From contig NZ_KB849558.1 in assembly GCF_000368585.1 (NCBI RefSeq), forward strand, positions 910,722-974,721: 64,000 bases of DNA, written 5' to 3'. Under the pieces are notes generated by a model. It saw only the letters and a program-made list of their open reading frames with translations, had not been told where the DNA came from and searched no databases. The stretch is from Acinetobacter venetianus RAG-1 = CIP 110063. Lineage in GTDB: Bacteria > Pseudomonadota > Gammaproteobacteria > Pseudomonadales > Moraxellaceae. The position numbers were made by a program, and so were the translations under genes. Positions 8,701 through 18,043 of the stretch are shown here, in pieces; the stretch's first letter is position 1, and every line of letters begins with the position of its first letter.

Positions 8701-9394
8701 GTTGCAATGAACAATCACGCTCACCAAATGCAACCACTTGACCCTGACCATCACCGAAAATTTGGACTTCGACATGACGCGCTTTATCAATAAAGCATTC
8801 AATAAATACGCCCGCATCTTTAAAGAATTGCTCGCCTAAGCGTTTTACACTTTCATAGGCATCAGTTAATGCTTGTGGTGTATCACAACGTGTTAAACCA
8901 ATACCACCACCACCAGCAGTACTTTTTAACATGATCGGATAACCAATTCGATCAGCCGCAGCCAAAGCCTCTTGCAAACTATCCAGCAATCCTGTTCCTG
9001 GTGTCATCGGCACATTTGCAGCGGCCGCCAACTCACGCGCACGATGCTTTAACCCAAACTCTAAAATTTGCTCCGCCGTTGGCCCCATAAAAGCAATATT
9101 ATTTTCTTCACATGCGCGTGAAAAATCAGCGCTTTCAGATAAGAAACCATAGCCGGGAAAAATTGCTTCTGCGCCTGTTTGTTTCGCAGCGTGTATCAGC
9201 TTTTCAATACACAAATAGGTATCAGCGGGTTTCAAACCCTCTAAAGGAACAGCAATATCAGCATCTTCAACATGCTGCGCATAACGATCACTGTCTGAAT
9301 ATACAGCAACACTGGTAATGCCTAATTTTTTAAGTGTTCGAATTGCTCTCACAGCAATTTCACCACGGTTTGCAATAAGTACTGTTTTAAACAT
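5789..9394 (-). CDS. uca: Urea carboxylase, biotin-dependent
   Basis: 1201 residues, the usual length. In order: biotin carboxylase domain (1 to about 450) with the glycine-rich ATP loop KSTAGGGGIG at 157-166 and the E-x-N-x-R-x-Q-x-E-H motif (VNTRLQVEHPVTE); two allophanate-hydrolase-homologous domains, the larger first (about 455-760, starting VVQAGTLSSIQDYPGRTGYW) and the second at about 805-1040 with GGMYMCIYGMDSPGGYQLVG; and a C-terminal biotinyl domain with EAMKME, Lys1167 being biotinylated. It carboxylates urea to allophanate using ATP and bicarbonate in the cytoplasm. The allophanate hydrolase gene is 17 bases upstream. Some relatives prefer guanidine, but the carboxyguanidine deiminase genes that go with those are absent here, which favours urea. 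Confidence 0.93.
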   Translation of the reverse strand: MFKTVLIANRGEIAVRAIRTLKKLGITSVAVYSDSDRYAQHVEDADIAVPLEGLKPADTYLCIEKLIHAAKQTGAEAIFPGYGFLSESADFSRACEENNIAFMGPTAEQILEFGLKHRARELAAAANVPMTPGTGLLDSLQEALAAADRIGYPIMLKSTAGGGGIGLTRCDTPQALTDAYESVKRLGEQFFKDAGVFIECFIDKARHVEVQIFGDGQGQVVAFGERDCSLQRRNQKIVEETPAANLPEATRKKLHQAAVELGQSVNYRSAGTVEFIYDAKRDEFYFLEVNTRLQVEHPVTEMVTGLDLIECMLKVAAGDELDWATLSHIQPKGAAIEVRVYAEDPAKNFQPSPGVLTEVAFPEDIRVDTWVKTGTEISQYFDPMIAKIIVHADDRAAAIEKLKTVLAETRLNGISTNLDYARAIVSDERFESMQIWTRMLDDFNYAPNVIEVVQAGTLSSIQDYPGRTGYWDIGVPPSGPMDDYAFQLANRIVGNDAKAAGFEFTLVGPTLKFHANTTIALTGASCKVLLDETEIDFWQPITVKAGQTLKIGQVESGCRTYLAVRDGLDVPLYLGSRSTFALGNFGGHAGRTLRVGDMIKLVDPAFASVELPVAIDTPQALSTDLIPEYGNEWEIGVLYGPHGAPDFFKPEYIEEFFASEWTVHFNSNRLGVRLSGPTPSWARENGGEAGLHPSNVHDCEYAIGAINFTGDFPVILAKDGPSLGGFVCPVTIAKAELWKVGQLKADDKIRFYPMSVEQANALELKQKANIENFANAENAAEIIEPTENVSTTILAQRDETDVSPKTVYRQAGDSYILLEYGENVLDLALRLRVHQLIQMIRDADIAGVLELSPGVRSLQIKYDGLVIPQADLISKLLQLEAEMGDLSNLKIPSRIVHLPMAFEDSATLGAVERYQESVCAKAPWLPNNVDFIQRINGLAHRDEVKDIIFDANYLILGLGDVYLTAPCAVPIDPRHRLLSSKYNPARTFTAEGTVGIGGMYMCIYGMDSPGGYQLVGRTLPIWNKFKKNKQFGDKQWFLKFFDQIKYFPVTEDELNQWRADFENGRAEIKIEETEFDYADYVKFLENEAESIAAFKEKQQHAFTTEVSRWKEEFSTQAEEQIELPNDVDYSHLSSLNASMTGNIWKIFVESGQEVKKGETVAIIEAMKMELPVYAEEDGIVKAIICRAGQTVHSGEPLVYME

Positions 9395-9411
9395 GATGAT
9401 TCCCCAAAAAA

Positions 9412-11241
9412 TTAAAGTGTTGTATTTGCTGTTTGGCTATTGCGGTGCTGGATGTAAGCTCTCCAACCACCAAAGTGACTAATATTCTCCGCATCACCTA
9501 AGCCATAAGGCTCACAGATAAAGCCTTTCACCCAACGACCATCTTCTAGTTCGACATTTCCCATGCCTAAAGGTGTTGGAATTTCTGCTACAAATTCGCC
9601 AAAACGCGCTGTTGGCACATCCCACAATTCAACGATAATGCTTTGACCATCTTCTTGACGTGCTAAGCCCGGTTTAGGCGGAATCGTTCCATTGAGTGCG
9701 TAAAGCGCATAATTCTTAGAGGTTTTTGTGGTTTCCACATGAACTGCATCACGCGTGGTGAGTTGGAAATTCAGTGGCATACCTGTGAGGTGTGCTCCTA
9801 CTACGGCAACGCGAATATGATGTGGAGAAATAACAGTCGAGCTATTTGACGGTACACTTTTGTCCAAAGCACCTAATTTCAGCGCTAAATAGTTTTGCCA
9901 AGCTTTACCAAAATGCGCGAGCGCAGCATCGTGCCAAGCAGGTGCAATCAAGGTAATGCCAAAGGGTAAATGATCTGCTCTAAAGCCCGCGGGTAAAGCC
10001 AATGCGCTTAAGTCAGCAAGATTGGTAAAGTTGGTATACGTTCCAAAATGTGCGTTGTACTCGATCGGATGCTGCTGAACTTGTTCAATGGTATAAATCG
10101 TCGGTGTTGTTGGTACGATTAAGGCATCAAATTCAGCTAATTTTTCTTGAATTTTTCGTGCCAGATCTTGTTTTAAATATTCAGCATTGTATGCATCGAT
10201 CGCCGTATATTTTTCACCTTGTTGAATGATTTCTAAAACAGTTGGATCAAAATCATTAGCATTGGTTTTGAGTAAGGCTTCAACGGCTGCTGTGCGTTCC
10301 GCGACCCATGAGCCTTGATAAAGTTGAGCAGCAAGTTTTTCAAAATCTGAGAAATCAATGCTTGTGATTTCAGCATTCAGTGATTCAAGCAGTTGAATTG
10401 TTTTTTGAAATGCAGTTTCTGCTTGAATATCACCAAAAAAGTTAAGTTGTGCTGGCACAGCAAATTTCATTTTGCTCGAAAAGCGTGCTGGAACATTTTT
10501 AGGATGTTTTCTTGAATAGCTATCGAGTGCATCGTATGCCTCAACAACATTGGCGACAAGCTCAGCATCGCTCACAGTCAATGCGAAGATCGAAATACAA
10601 TCTAGTGTTTTACATGCTGGCAATAAACCACGATTAGAAAAACGGCCTTTGGTTGGTTTCAATCCAACAATGTTGTTAAATCCCGCTGGAACACGACCAG
10701 AGCCAGCCGTATCAGTTCCTAAAGCAAAAGGAACAAAGCCTCGTGCAACAACACTTGCTGAACCTGAACTTGAACCACCGCTCACATATTCAGATTTAAA
10801 GGTATTTGGCACTGCCCCAAATGGAGAACGTGTTCCAACAAGCCCTGTTGCAAATTGATCGAGGTTGGTTTTACCAATCACAATCGCACCTGCTTGTTTG
10901 AGCAAACGAACTGTCTCAGCATCTTGGTCTGCAATTTGAGTCAAAGCTTTACATGCTGCTGTCGTCACAAAGCCTGTAACATCAATATTGTCTTTAACTG
11001 CAAACGGGACGCCATACAATGGAAATTGTTTTTGTAGGTTCTCTGTATTTTTGGTTAAAGCATTCAGTGCTTGGATTTGTTGTTCAATTAAATCTGTACT
11101 CGCTACTGAAATCCACGCACAATCTTGTTGTGGATCAATTGCCGTCACTAATTCTTTCAAGTTATCTAACTGGATTTCTTTTTTTAAATAAGCTGTTTGC
11201 CATTCAGAAACTGTCCAGCCTAAAGTTTTTATCTCACGCAC
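9412..11241 (-). CDS. atzF: Allophanate hydrolase
   Basis: 609 residues, full length. The N-terminal amidase-signature domain shows the Ser-cisSer-Lys triad: Lys83 in AVKDNIDVTG, Ser157 in GGSSSGSA, and nucleophile Ser181 in GTDTAGSGRVPAG. The C-terminal part from about residue 470 (IRVAVVGAHLTGMPLN) is the extra domain found in true allophanate hydrolases but not in simple amidases. It splits allophanate to ammonia and CO2, completing urea use as nitrogen source. The start is a GTG at 11241 with AGGAT upstream; no ATG is nearby. It is first gene of the operon, behind a sigma-54-like promoter and a GntR-type palindrome. Confidence 0.93.
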   Translation of the reverse strand: MREIKTLGWTVSEWQTAYLKKEIQLDNLKELVTAIDPQQDCAWISVASTDLIEQQIQALNALTKNTENLQKQFPLYGVPFAVKDNIDVTGFVTTAACKALTQIADQDAETVRLLKQAGAIVIGKTNLDQFATGLVGTRSPFGAVPNTFKSEYVSGGSSSGSASVVARGFVPFALGTDTAGSGRVPAGFNNIVGLKPTKGRFSNRGLLPACKTLDCISIFALTVSDAELVANVVEAYDALDSYSRKHPKNVPARFSSKMKFAVPAQLNFFGDIQAETAFQKTIQLLESLNAEITSIDFSDFEKLAAQLYQGSWVAERTAAVEALLKTNANDFDPTVLEIIQQGEKYTAIDAYNAEYLKQDLARKIQEKLAEFDALIVPTTPTIYTIEQVQQHPIEYNAHFGTYTNFTNLADLSALALPAGFRADHLPFGITLIAPAWHDAALAHFGKAWQNYLALKLGALDKSVPSNSSTVISPHHIRVAVVGAHLTGMPLNFQLTTRDAVHVETTKTSKNYALYALNGTIPPKPGLARQEDGQSIIVELWDVPTARFGEFVAEIPTPLGMGNVELEDGRWVKGFICEPYGLGDAENISHFGGWRAYIQHRNSQTANTTL

Positions 11242-11255
11242 TTTATGAATCCTAT

Positions 11256-11267
11256 CTTGTATACAAG
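11256..11267. promoter_or_regulatory. GntR/FCD-type palindromic operator
   Basis: CTTGTATACAAG is a perfect 12-base palindrome of the TTGTATACAA type typical of FadR-subfamily GntR regulators. It lies 15 bases before the atzF GTG and just downstream of the expected start point of the sigma-54-like promoter, a repressing position. Confidence 0.6.
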
Positions 11268-11278
11268 TTTGAATTAAT

Positions 11279-11298
11279 AAAGCAGAAAGTATGCCAAT
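11279..11298 (-). promoter_or_regulatory. Candidate sigma-54 (-24/-12) promoter of the urea operon
   Basis: On the minus strand the sequence reads TTGGCATACTTTCTGCTT. Against TGGCAC-N5-TTGCT it has TGGCAT, five bases and CTGCT, with the required GG-N10-GC spacing. The start point would fall near 11270. Sigma-54 control fits a nitrogen-scavenging operon, but this is one motif match judged by eye. Confidence 0.5.
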
Positions 11299-11489
11299 CT
11301 TATTTTTGTTATAAAAAATAATAATTTATCGTTATTTCATAATTTTCATCAAAAATTTTTGCTTTGCGATGATACGAAAAAGAGCTTCTATAAATTGTAC
11401 TTGCTCCATAATTCAGCAATTTAAAAAGACATAAGCAAACTGGCTTCTAAACTGTGCATTATTATTTTTATAAATCTTCAATATCTGAA

Positions 11490-11846
11490 TTATTCTTTTC
11501 GTTTTAATAAACCTGACAATTCATCAAAATCCTGTTGGATCGCTTGCGCAGCTTGATTCTCCATTATTCTAAATTTTTTTAAGATCGTTTGACCGAATTC
11601 AGTTACGACTGCACCACCACCATGCGTTCCGCCCGTTTGAGTCTCAACGAGTGCTGAGTCGAAACATTGGTTCATGGTATCTACAAGCTGCCATGCGCGT
11701 CGATAACTCATGTTCATCGACTTTGCTGCTTGAGAAATAGAACCTGTGCGTTGAATTGCTTCTAATAACTCAGCCTTACCTGGACCAAATGCAATCTCAT
11801 CATTAGACAATATTCGGACATGTAGTTTTAAACGAGGTTTTGACAT
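11490..11846 (-). CDS. ModE-like winged-helix protein
   Basis: 118 residues from the chosen ATG (MSKPRLKLHVRI). It is a stand-alone ModE N-terminal type winged helix: GPGKAELLEAIQRTGSIS, then QAAKSMNMSYRRAWQLVDTM, then a wing with GGTHGGGAVVTEFG, ending in a helix for dimerisation. The molybdate-binding domains of full ModE are missing, as in many small ModE-like proteins. The open frame extends to 11876, but those ten residues overlap a perfect hairpin (11861-11893), so the later start is favoured. It follows frmA with little room for its own promoter, so it may be read from the frmR-frmA transcript. Its ligand, if any, is unknown. Confidence 0.8.
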   Translation of the reverse strand: MSKPRLKLHVRILSNDEIAFGPGKAELLEAIQRTGSISQAAKSMNMSYRRAWQLVDTMNQCFDSALVETQTGGTHGGGAVVTEFGQTILKKFRIMENQAAQAIQQDFDELSGLLKRKE

Positions 11847-11860
11847 TGATTTAAATCCAA

Positions 11861-11893
11861 AGAATAGATGACACATTGCGCATCATCTATTCT
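11861..11893. repeat. Perfect 11-bp inverted repeat between frmA and the ModE-like gene
   Basis: AGAATAGATGA (11861-11871) and TCATCTATTCT (11883-11893) are exact reverse complements around an 11-base loop. It begins 12 bases after the frmA stop and ends 14 bases before the chosen ModE-like start. No U-run follows. It may be an operator or an mRNA-end hairpin. Confidence 0.6.
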
Positions 11894-11905
11894 AAATAAT
11901 ACGAT

Positions 11906-13311
<1,406 letters not shown>

Positions 13312-13339
13312 AATGTCGACCACATTAAATCCAAAAATA

Positions 13340-13359
13340 TACTATACACCAGTATAGTA
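13340..13359. promoter_or_regulatory. FrmR operator
   Basis: TACTATAC, four bases ACCA, GTATAGTA: a perfect 8-bp inverted repeat about 30 bases upstream of frmR. TATAC/GTATA arms are usual in operators of the FrmR/RcnR branch. Confidence 0.65.
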
Positions 13360-13564
13360 CTTTGCCTCAATATTTATTGATTTATATACTTTAATATTCT
13401 AGTTATTTAACTGTAAAAACCTTATTTAGTTAGTTGAATTAAAACTATAAGTCATTGATTAAATTACCAATTACATTTAACCCTTGGAAACAAAAAGCGT
13501 TTAGATATATAACAAAATCAATCACATGCAAATTGCTATTGGATTCATACGCTTGATAAATAAA

Positions 13565-15118
13565 ATGATAAACAATTCATACCATTTTAAGATTACAACG
13601 CTTGTTATCATATTAGGAATAAGTGGCTGTTCATTGCCTCCCAATCAAATCCATGATCGGAGTAAATCCTTGCAAACAAAAACAAAATGGATGAATGATC
13701 CTCAAGCCGATCTTAATATTGAAAACGGTTTAACTGCTTTTTTAGCATTAGATGATGCCTTTTTAAGTATTGCCTCGCGTATTCATCTCATTCGAAATGC
13801 AAAACATCATCTCGATTTACAATATTACATTTGGAATGACGATGCCATTGGTAACATGATGCTGCATGAATTGCTTAATGCAGCTGATCGAGGCGTTAAA
13901 GTTAGATTGTTAATCGATGATCAGAATGGCATTAAACTCGATAAAACCTTGAAAGCCCTTTCACAACATCCAAATTTTGAAATTCGAATTTTCAATCCAT
14001 ATAAATTTAGACATTTACGTTTTATTGACTATGTTTTTAGACTAAATCGTATCAATCATCGTATGCACAATAAATTAACGATTGCCGATGCTTCTATTGC
14101 AGTAACTGGTGGTCGTAACATTAGTAGTGAATATTTTGAAGCAAGTGATCAGTTTCAGTTTAGTGATATGGACATTCTCTTCTACGGCAAAGCCGTAGAT
14201 CGTGCTGAACAAGTGTTTGAAGAATTTTGGAATGATCCTCTCAGTTATTCAACAGAACAACTTTTGGGTGATGGTAAACCACAACAATTAGAAAGTTTGA
14301 AACTAACCTATCAAGCTTTGAATGAAGTGAATACACCTACAGAAGAAAAGTTAGAAGCTGCTCAAGATTATTTAAAAATTCGTCTGCAGAATTACCCTAT
14401 TCAATGGGCAAAGGCACATTTTGTAGCAGATCATCCCAATAAAGCCTTGGGAAAAGCAAAAGATCAGGAATTATTGTATTCCCAAGTTTTAAAAATCATG
14501 GGCAAACCCGCACAGCATATGGAGCTTGTCTCTGCTTATTTCGTTCCAACGCAACGTGGTACCCAATATCTCAGTGAGCTTTCTCAAAATGGCATCAAAG
14601 TAAGAGTTTTAACCAATAGTTTGGTGGCAAATGATGTTGCTGTTGTGCATTCTTTTTATAGTAAATACCGTAAACCATTATTAAAAAATGGTATACAACT
14701 CTATGAATTTAAGCCAAATATTGAACGCAATAAACGGACATGGTACGAAATCGCTACTGGTAGCGTAATTCCTAAAAAAGGCAAAAACCGTTCCAGCTTA
14801 CACGCCAAGTTTTTTGATGTTGATGGTAAAGTTTTTATCGGCTCATTTAATTTTGACCCTCGTTCTGCTCATTTAAATACTGAAGTTGGCTTAGTGGTTG
14901 AGTCAGATCATTTACAAGATCAAATTACAGCTTTGCTGGATCAACATTTATTACAAGTCGCTTACCAACTTAAACTTGATGGAAATGGCAATATTGTTTG
15001 GTATGAACATAAATCAAATGGTGAATTGATAAAACATGATCATGATCCTGAAAGCACGAAATTTCAGCGTTTTACCATGCATTTTGTCTCTTATTTTCCA
15101 GTGGAATGGATGATGTAA
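13565..15118 (+). CDS. Phospholipase D-family lipoprotein (ClsC/YmdC-like)
   Basis: 517 residues from the chosen ATG. The N-terminus is a lipoprotein signal (hydrophobic TTLVIILGIS before the lipobox Cys in GISGCS); the frame is open back to 13526, but that would put 13 extra residues before the signal. Two HKD motifs are intact: HNKLTIAD within HRMHNKLTIADASIAVTGG, and HAKFFDVD within SSLHAKFFDVDGKVFIGS. The architecture matches ClsC/YmdC, which makes cardiolipin by transesterification, and other PLD-type phosphodiesterases of Acinetobacter. It is probably held at a membrane facing the periplasm. Whether it is a cardiolipin synthase or a phospholipase cannot be decided. It is monocistronic and nearly abuts the convergent gene at 15120. 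Confidence 0.85.
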   Translation: MINNSYHFKITTLVIILGISGCSLPPNQIHDRSKSLQTKTKWMNDPQADLNIENGLTAFLALDDAFLSIASRIHLIRNAKHHLDLQYYIWNDDAIGNMMLHELLNAADRGVKVRLLIDDQNGIKLDKTLKALSQHPNFEIRIFNPYKFRHLRFIDYVFRLNRINHRMHNKLTIADASIAVTGGRNISSEYFEASDQFQFSDMDILFYGKAVDRAEQVFEEFWNDPLSYSTEQLLGDGKPQQLESLKLTYQALNEVNTPTEEKLEAAQDYLKIRLQNYPIQWAKAHFVADHPNKALGKAKDQELLYSQVLKIMGKPAQHMELVSAYFVPTQRGTQYLSELSQNGIKVRVLTNSLVANDVAVVHSFYSKYRKPLLKNGIQLYEFKPNIERNKRTWYEIATGSVIPKKGKNRSSLHAKFFDVDGKVFIGSFNFDPRSAHLNTEVGLVVESDHLQDQITALLDQHLLQVAYQLKLDGNGNIVWYEHKSNGELIKHDHDPESTKFQRFTMHFVSYFPVEWMM

Positions 15119-15119
15119 A

Positions 15120-15566
15120 TTAAATTAGATATGTATCAATTCCTACCGAACTCAACTCATATTGTAGACCTGAAGCTAAAGAAATCAATGTGAGTGTTCC
15201 ACAAAAAGGAGGAGTTCCACTAGTTAATATCCCACTAAATAATTTCAACTTAACTCCATCGGTGTAACCTCTTTCATTAATAATTGCAAACAATGATCCA
15301 ATCTCTAAGCCTTTCAAATTAGAAAGGCTATTAAATTCTTTATACTCTTCAAAATTGATCTCTAATTTACTTTTAAGGATTAATTCAATTTCATCAAATT
15401 CTCGATTTACTTGAAAGACCCAAAGCTTAAAATCAACTTCAATCATTAATTGTTCTATAGAAAATGAGTTATCTTCACTATTTCCATCTCTATCTATATA
15501 AATATTATCGATCCTTCTGATACCACTTTCATTCTGTATAGCCTCAAAAACATTACTATGAATCAT
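15120..15566 (-). CDS. Unrecognised small acidic protein
   Basis: 148 residues, Glu/Ile/Leu-rich, no signal peptide or membrane segment. It begins MIHSNVFEAIQNESGIRRID and ends with a Gly/Pro-containing beta segment (SGILTSGTPPFCGTLTLIS). I do not recognise it with certainty; length and composition resemble small DUF families (possibly DUF6334) and some immunity proteins. Codons are more A+T-rich than those of its neighbours, hinting at transfer. It ends one base from the end of the convergent phospholipase gene and has no toxin gene beside it, so an immunity role is only speculation. Confidence 0.6.
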   Translation of the reverse strand: MIHSNVFEAIQNESGIRRIDNIYIDRDGNSEDNSFSIEQLMIEVDFKLWVFQVNREFDEIELILKSKLEINFEEYKEFNSLSNLKGLEIGSLFAIINERGYTDGVKLKLFSGILTSGTPPFCGTLTLISLASGLQYELSSVGIDTYLI

Positions 15567-15632
15567 ACTTATATTCCTTTTATTTTATAGTAGTAGCTTA
15601 TAATCATGATTGGTCATTTTCATAACAACCAA

Positions 15633-16217
15633 CTACACCAAACCAATTTGTCTAAAGAACTGCTGATAAGCTTCTGCTTTTTTCTCTAAAGCCAATGGAT
15701 ATGCACGCGATGAAGATGGTAAACGGTATAAATTAAGTTCACGACTTTCAAAATTCACTTGTACCGACTGACCAATCATGGGCTTATTACTCTGCTCAGG
15801 AAAATTTAGCATCAATGTATCGGTAGCTTTATCTCCTGTTGTCATAATGGTATGACATTTCGGAATCTGTTTAAGCAATTGAGTCAGGTTAGTTGGTGTA
15901 ACGATCTCTAAGAATTTATCTGATGCATTACCTTGTAGACGTTTTACTTGGAACGCCGTATCAAATATCCCCACACCAATTTCAGTCAAAAATTCACGAA
16001 TTTTTTGCTCTTGAAAGTTTTTATTGGCTAAATCTAAAAAATAATTTTTATCTTTAAAAAAGATTAAACCAAATATTCGCCACATGTCATTTTGGTAATT
16101 TGGATAATAAAAGTCCATTTTCCAACGACTTTGAGGTGGAGGAAAACTTCCCAACATTAACAACTTTGCATTGGAAGGCAAAAATGGCTTTAATGGATGT
16201 GTTTCTACTTCGATCAA
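15633..16217 (-). CDS. Uracil-DNA-glycosylase-superfamily protein
   Basis: 194 residues. The N-terminal LLMLGSFPPPQSRWKMDFYYPN fits the water-activating loop (GxxP) of the UDG superfamily, and NDMWRIFG and the late LPSSSRAYPLALEKK occupy the places of the downstream DNA-reading motifs. It resembles the uncharacterised UDG-like branch rather than Ung or Mug, so base specificity is open. The apparent start is a TTG at 16217 with an AGG-containing leader; no ATG lies before the first motif. It follows the histidine phosphatase gene by 16 bases and is probably co-transcribed with it. Confidence 0.72.
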   Translation of the reverse strand: MIEVETHPLKPFLPSNAKLLMLGSFPPPQSRWKMDFYYPNYQNDMWRIFGLIFFKDKNYFLDLANKNFQEQKIREFLTEIGVGIFDTAFQVKRLQGNASDKFLEIVTPTNLTQLLKQIPKCHTIMTTGDKATDTLMLNFPEQSNKPMIGQSVQVNFESRELNLYRLPSSSRAYPLALEKKAEAYQQFFRQIGLV

Positions 16218-16233
16218 AATCTTTAAACCTCAA

Positions 16234-16932
16234 TTATAACCATGTCAAAAGATCGGGATTTTGGGACTTAATAAACTGATGTTCATTCATACTAAAAAGT
16301 TGTGGTTCATTATTTAACAGCTTTAAAGTTGTGATACTCGTATTCGCAATCGACCAACTTAATGCAAAAGTACGTTGTATATTTAACTCAAGTAATTTGC
16401 CTACAATCACTGAAATAACCCCAGCAGAAGTAAATACGATAGCTTCTTTTGCTTGTGTGTTTTGCAATTCAGTACATAAATTTTGTAATGCAACTTCTAC
16501 ACGAGTTTTGAATACAATCCATGACTCGTCATATTCATGATGATAGGATTCATCTGTCCAACGTTGTATCGCTTGATCGAAAATTTGTGCTAAATAAGTT
16601 CTTGGGTCTATTTCGTTATGAATCTCTTGTTTCAATAACTCTGGTTGCTCAAATTTAGGTTCATAACGTGAAAAAATTTGTTGATGATTAAACTCATTCC
16701 ATAAAGCATTAGTTTGATAATCAGCCTGAGGAAAACACTCATTTAATGCGATTTGAGTCGTTTGTTGGTGACGTTTCATTGCTCCAGAAATAATCAGCGG
16801 CTGTTCTGTTATCGTTTTTTTAAAGTACTGCCCTAAGATTTTGGCTTGAGCTTCTCCATTTTCTGAAAGCTCATCATAATTTGTTTTGCCAAAAGAAGCT
16901 TGACCATGTCTGACTAAATAGATGGTGGTCAT
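16234..16932 (-). CDS. Histidine phosphatase family protein
   Basis: 232 residues. The phosphohistidine motif is at the very N-terminus (YLVRHGQASFG, His9), followed by SGAMKRHQQTTQIA with the second phosphate-binding Arg, and a late VFTSAGVISVIVG segment where the second catalytic His of the family is usually found (GHG/SHG). Here it reads SAG, so that His seems missing, which may lower or change activity. The branch includes phosphoglycerate-mutase-like and SixA-like phosphatases; the substrate is unknown. First gene of a two-gene operon with the glycosylase-like gene. Confidence 0.78.
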   Translation of the reverse strand: MTTIYLVRHGQASFGKTNYDELSENGEAQAKILGQYFKKTITEQPLIISGAMKRHQQTTQIALNECFPQADYQTNALWNEFNHQQIFSRYEPKFEQPELLKQEIHNEIDPRTYLAQIFDQAIQRWTDESYHHEYDESWIVFKTRVEVALQNLCTELQNTQAKEAIVFTSAGVISVIVGKLLELNIQRTFALSWSIANTSITTLKLLNNEPQLFSMNEHQFIKSQNPDLLTWL

Positions 16933-17125
16933 TAAATTACCTTATAATATTGCAAGTTCTAAAATGAGATGTATTTGTAGCATAGCTTTTTTATTGAATA
17001 CAAAGATTTTTTGTTTAAGTTCTTATATTTTGGTTTCTTAATAATGAGATTTATATTTGTTCTTTCTATTTAACAGGTATCTAAAATTACAACTTAATTT
17101 TACTTAGGCTATTTTAGAAATATAA

Positions 17126-17151
17126 AAATGCCATTCCGCAAAATGACATTT
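17126..17151 (-). terminator. Probable terminator of the sulfur operon
   Basis: On the minus strand AAATGTCATT, a loop, AATGGCATTT and TTTATA follow 10 bases after the stop at 17161. The stem is 10 bp with one T-G wobble; the U-run is short. Confidence 0.55.
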
Positions 17152-17160
17152 ATTAAAAAA

Positions 17161-18033
17161 TTAGTGCTTAAAATAGTTAAAAGGCAGTTTCAGATAACGA
17201 ATACCATTCGGTTCGGGTTCAGGAAAACGACCAGCATCCATATTGATTTGAATGGATGGCAAAATCAATTTTGGCATGGATAGCGTCGCATCTCTAGCAT
17301 TACGCATACGAACAAAATCTTGCTTTTGAGTATTCACATTAATATGAATATTTGTCTGTTTTTGCGCTGCAATGCTGGTTTCAGATTGATATTCATTTCG
17401 TCCGATCGGCTTATAGTCATGGCACAAGAAAACTCGCATCTGGTCAGGTAATTGATAAAGCTTATGCACTGACTCAAATAAAATATCCGCACTGCCCTTC
17501 GGAAAATCACAACGTGCAGTTCCATAATCGGGCATAAACAACGTATCACCAACAAAAACTGCATCACCAATGACATAACTTAGACACGCAGGCGTATGTC
17601 CTGGCGTCGGAATGTTATACGCATCTAGATCACCAATTTTAAAATGCTCATGATCTTTAAAAAGATAGTCAAATGTTTGATGGCTATTCAACGTTTTAAT
17701 ATCAATATTATAAATTGCGCTAAATGTTTCTTGAACAATACTAATCTTTTCGCTCATGGCAATCTTTCCACCAAGTTGCGATTTTAGATATTGAGATGCT
17801 GTGAGATGATCCGCATGGACATGTGTTTCTAAAATCCACTCAGTTTTAAGCTGATTCTCTCGGATAAACTTAATAATATGATCAGCGCTGTGTGTCGATG
17901 TTGAAGCTGATGCTGGATCATAATCCAACACACTATCGATAATGGCGCATTGTAATGTCTGTGGATCACTGACCACATAGCTAAAAGTATTGGTGTTTTC
18001 ATCAAAGAAAGCTTTAACTTGAGGATGTTGCAT
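17161..18033 (-). CDS. Metallo-beta-lactamase-fold persulfide dioxygenase (Blh/ETHE1-like)
   Basis: 290 residues. The metal motif THVHADH (near residue 70) is followed by PTPGHTPACLSYVIGD and VGDTLFMPDYGTARCDFPKGSA, the signature of ETHE1/Blh enzymes rather than beta-lactamases or glyoxalase II. The late LCHDY supplies another metal His. These iron enzymes oxidise glutathione persulfide to sulfite in the cytoplasm. The gene is third in an operon after two YeeE/YedE-type transport genes, 10 bases behind them, the arrangement seen in the bigR-blh-pmpAB type sulfide-detoxification operons. No bigR-like regulator gene is present next to it. Confidence 0.88.
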   Translation of the reverse strand: MQHPQVKAFFDENTNTFSYVVSDPQTLQCAIIDSVLDYDPASASTSTHSADHIIKFIRENQLKTEWILETHVHADHLTASQYLKSQLGGKIAMSEKISIVQETFSAIYNIDIKTLNSHQTFDYLFKDHEHFKIGDLDAYNIPTPGHTPACLSYVIGDAVFVGDTLFMPDYGTARCDFPKGSADILFESVHKLYQLPDQMRVFLCHDYKPIGRNEYQSETSIAAQKQTNIHINVNTQKQDFVRMRNARDATLSMPKLILPSIQINMDAGRFPEPEPNGIRYLKLPFNYFKH

Positions 18034-18043
18034 GTTTACGCTC

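Larger units (their letters stand above)
11242..11489. other. Promoter region of the urea amidolyase operon
   Basis: 248 bases without a gene. Besides the operator and the sigma-54-like promoter listed separately, I see only A+T-rich DNA. I looked for paired NtrC sites and found only the weak stretch TGCACAGTTTAGAAG on the minus strand near 11440. Confidence 0.5.

Noticed and set aside
11242..11489. Guanidine-I (ykkC) riboswitch or paired NtrC sites upstream of the urea operon
   Set aside because: No conserved riboswitch-like structured segment was seen and the only NtrC-like stretch (near 11440, minus strand) is poor.
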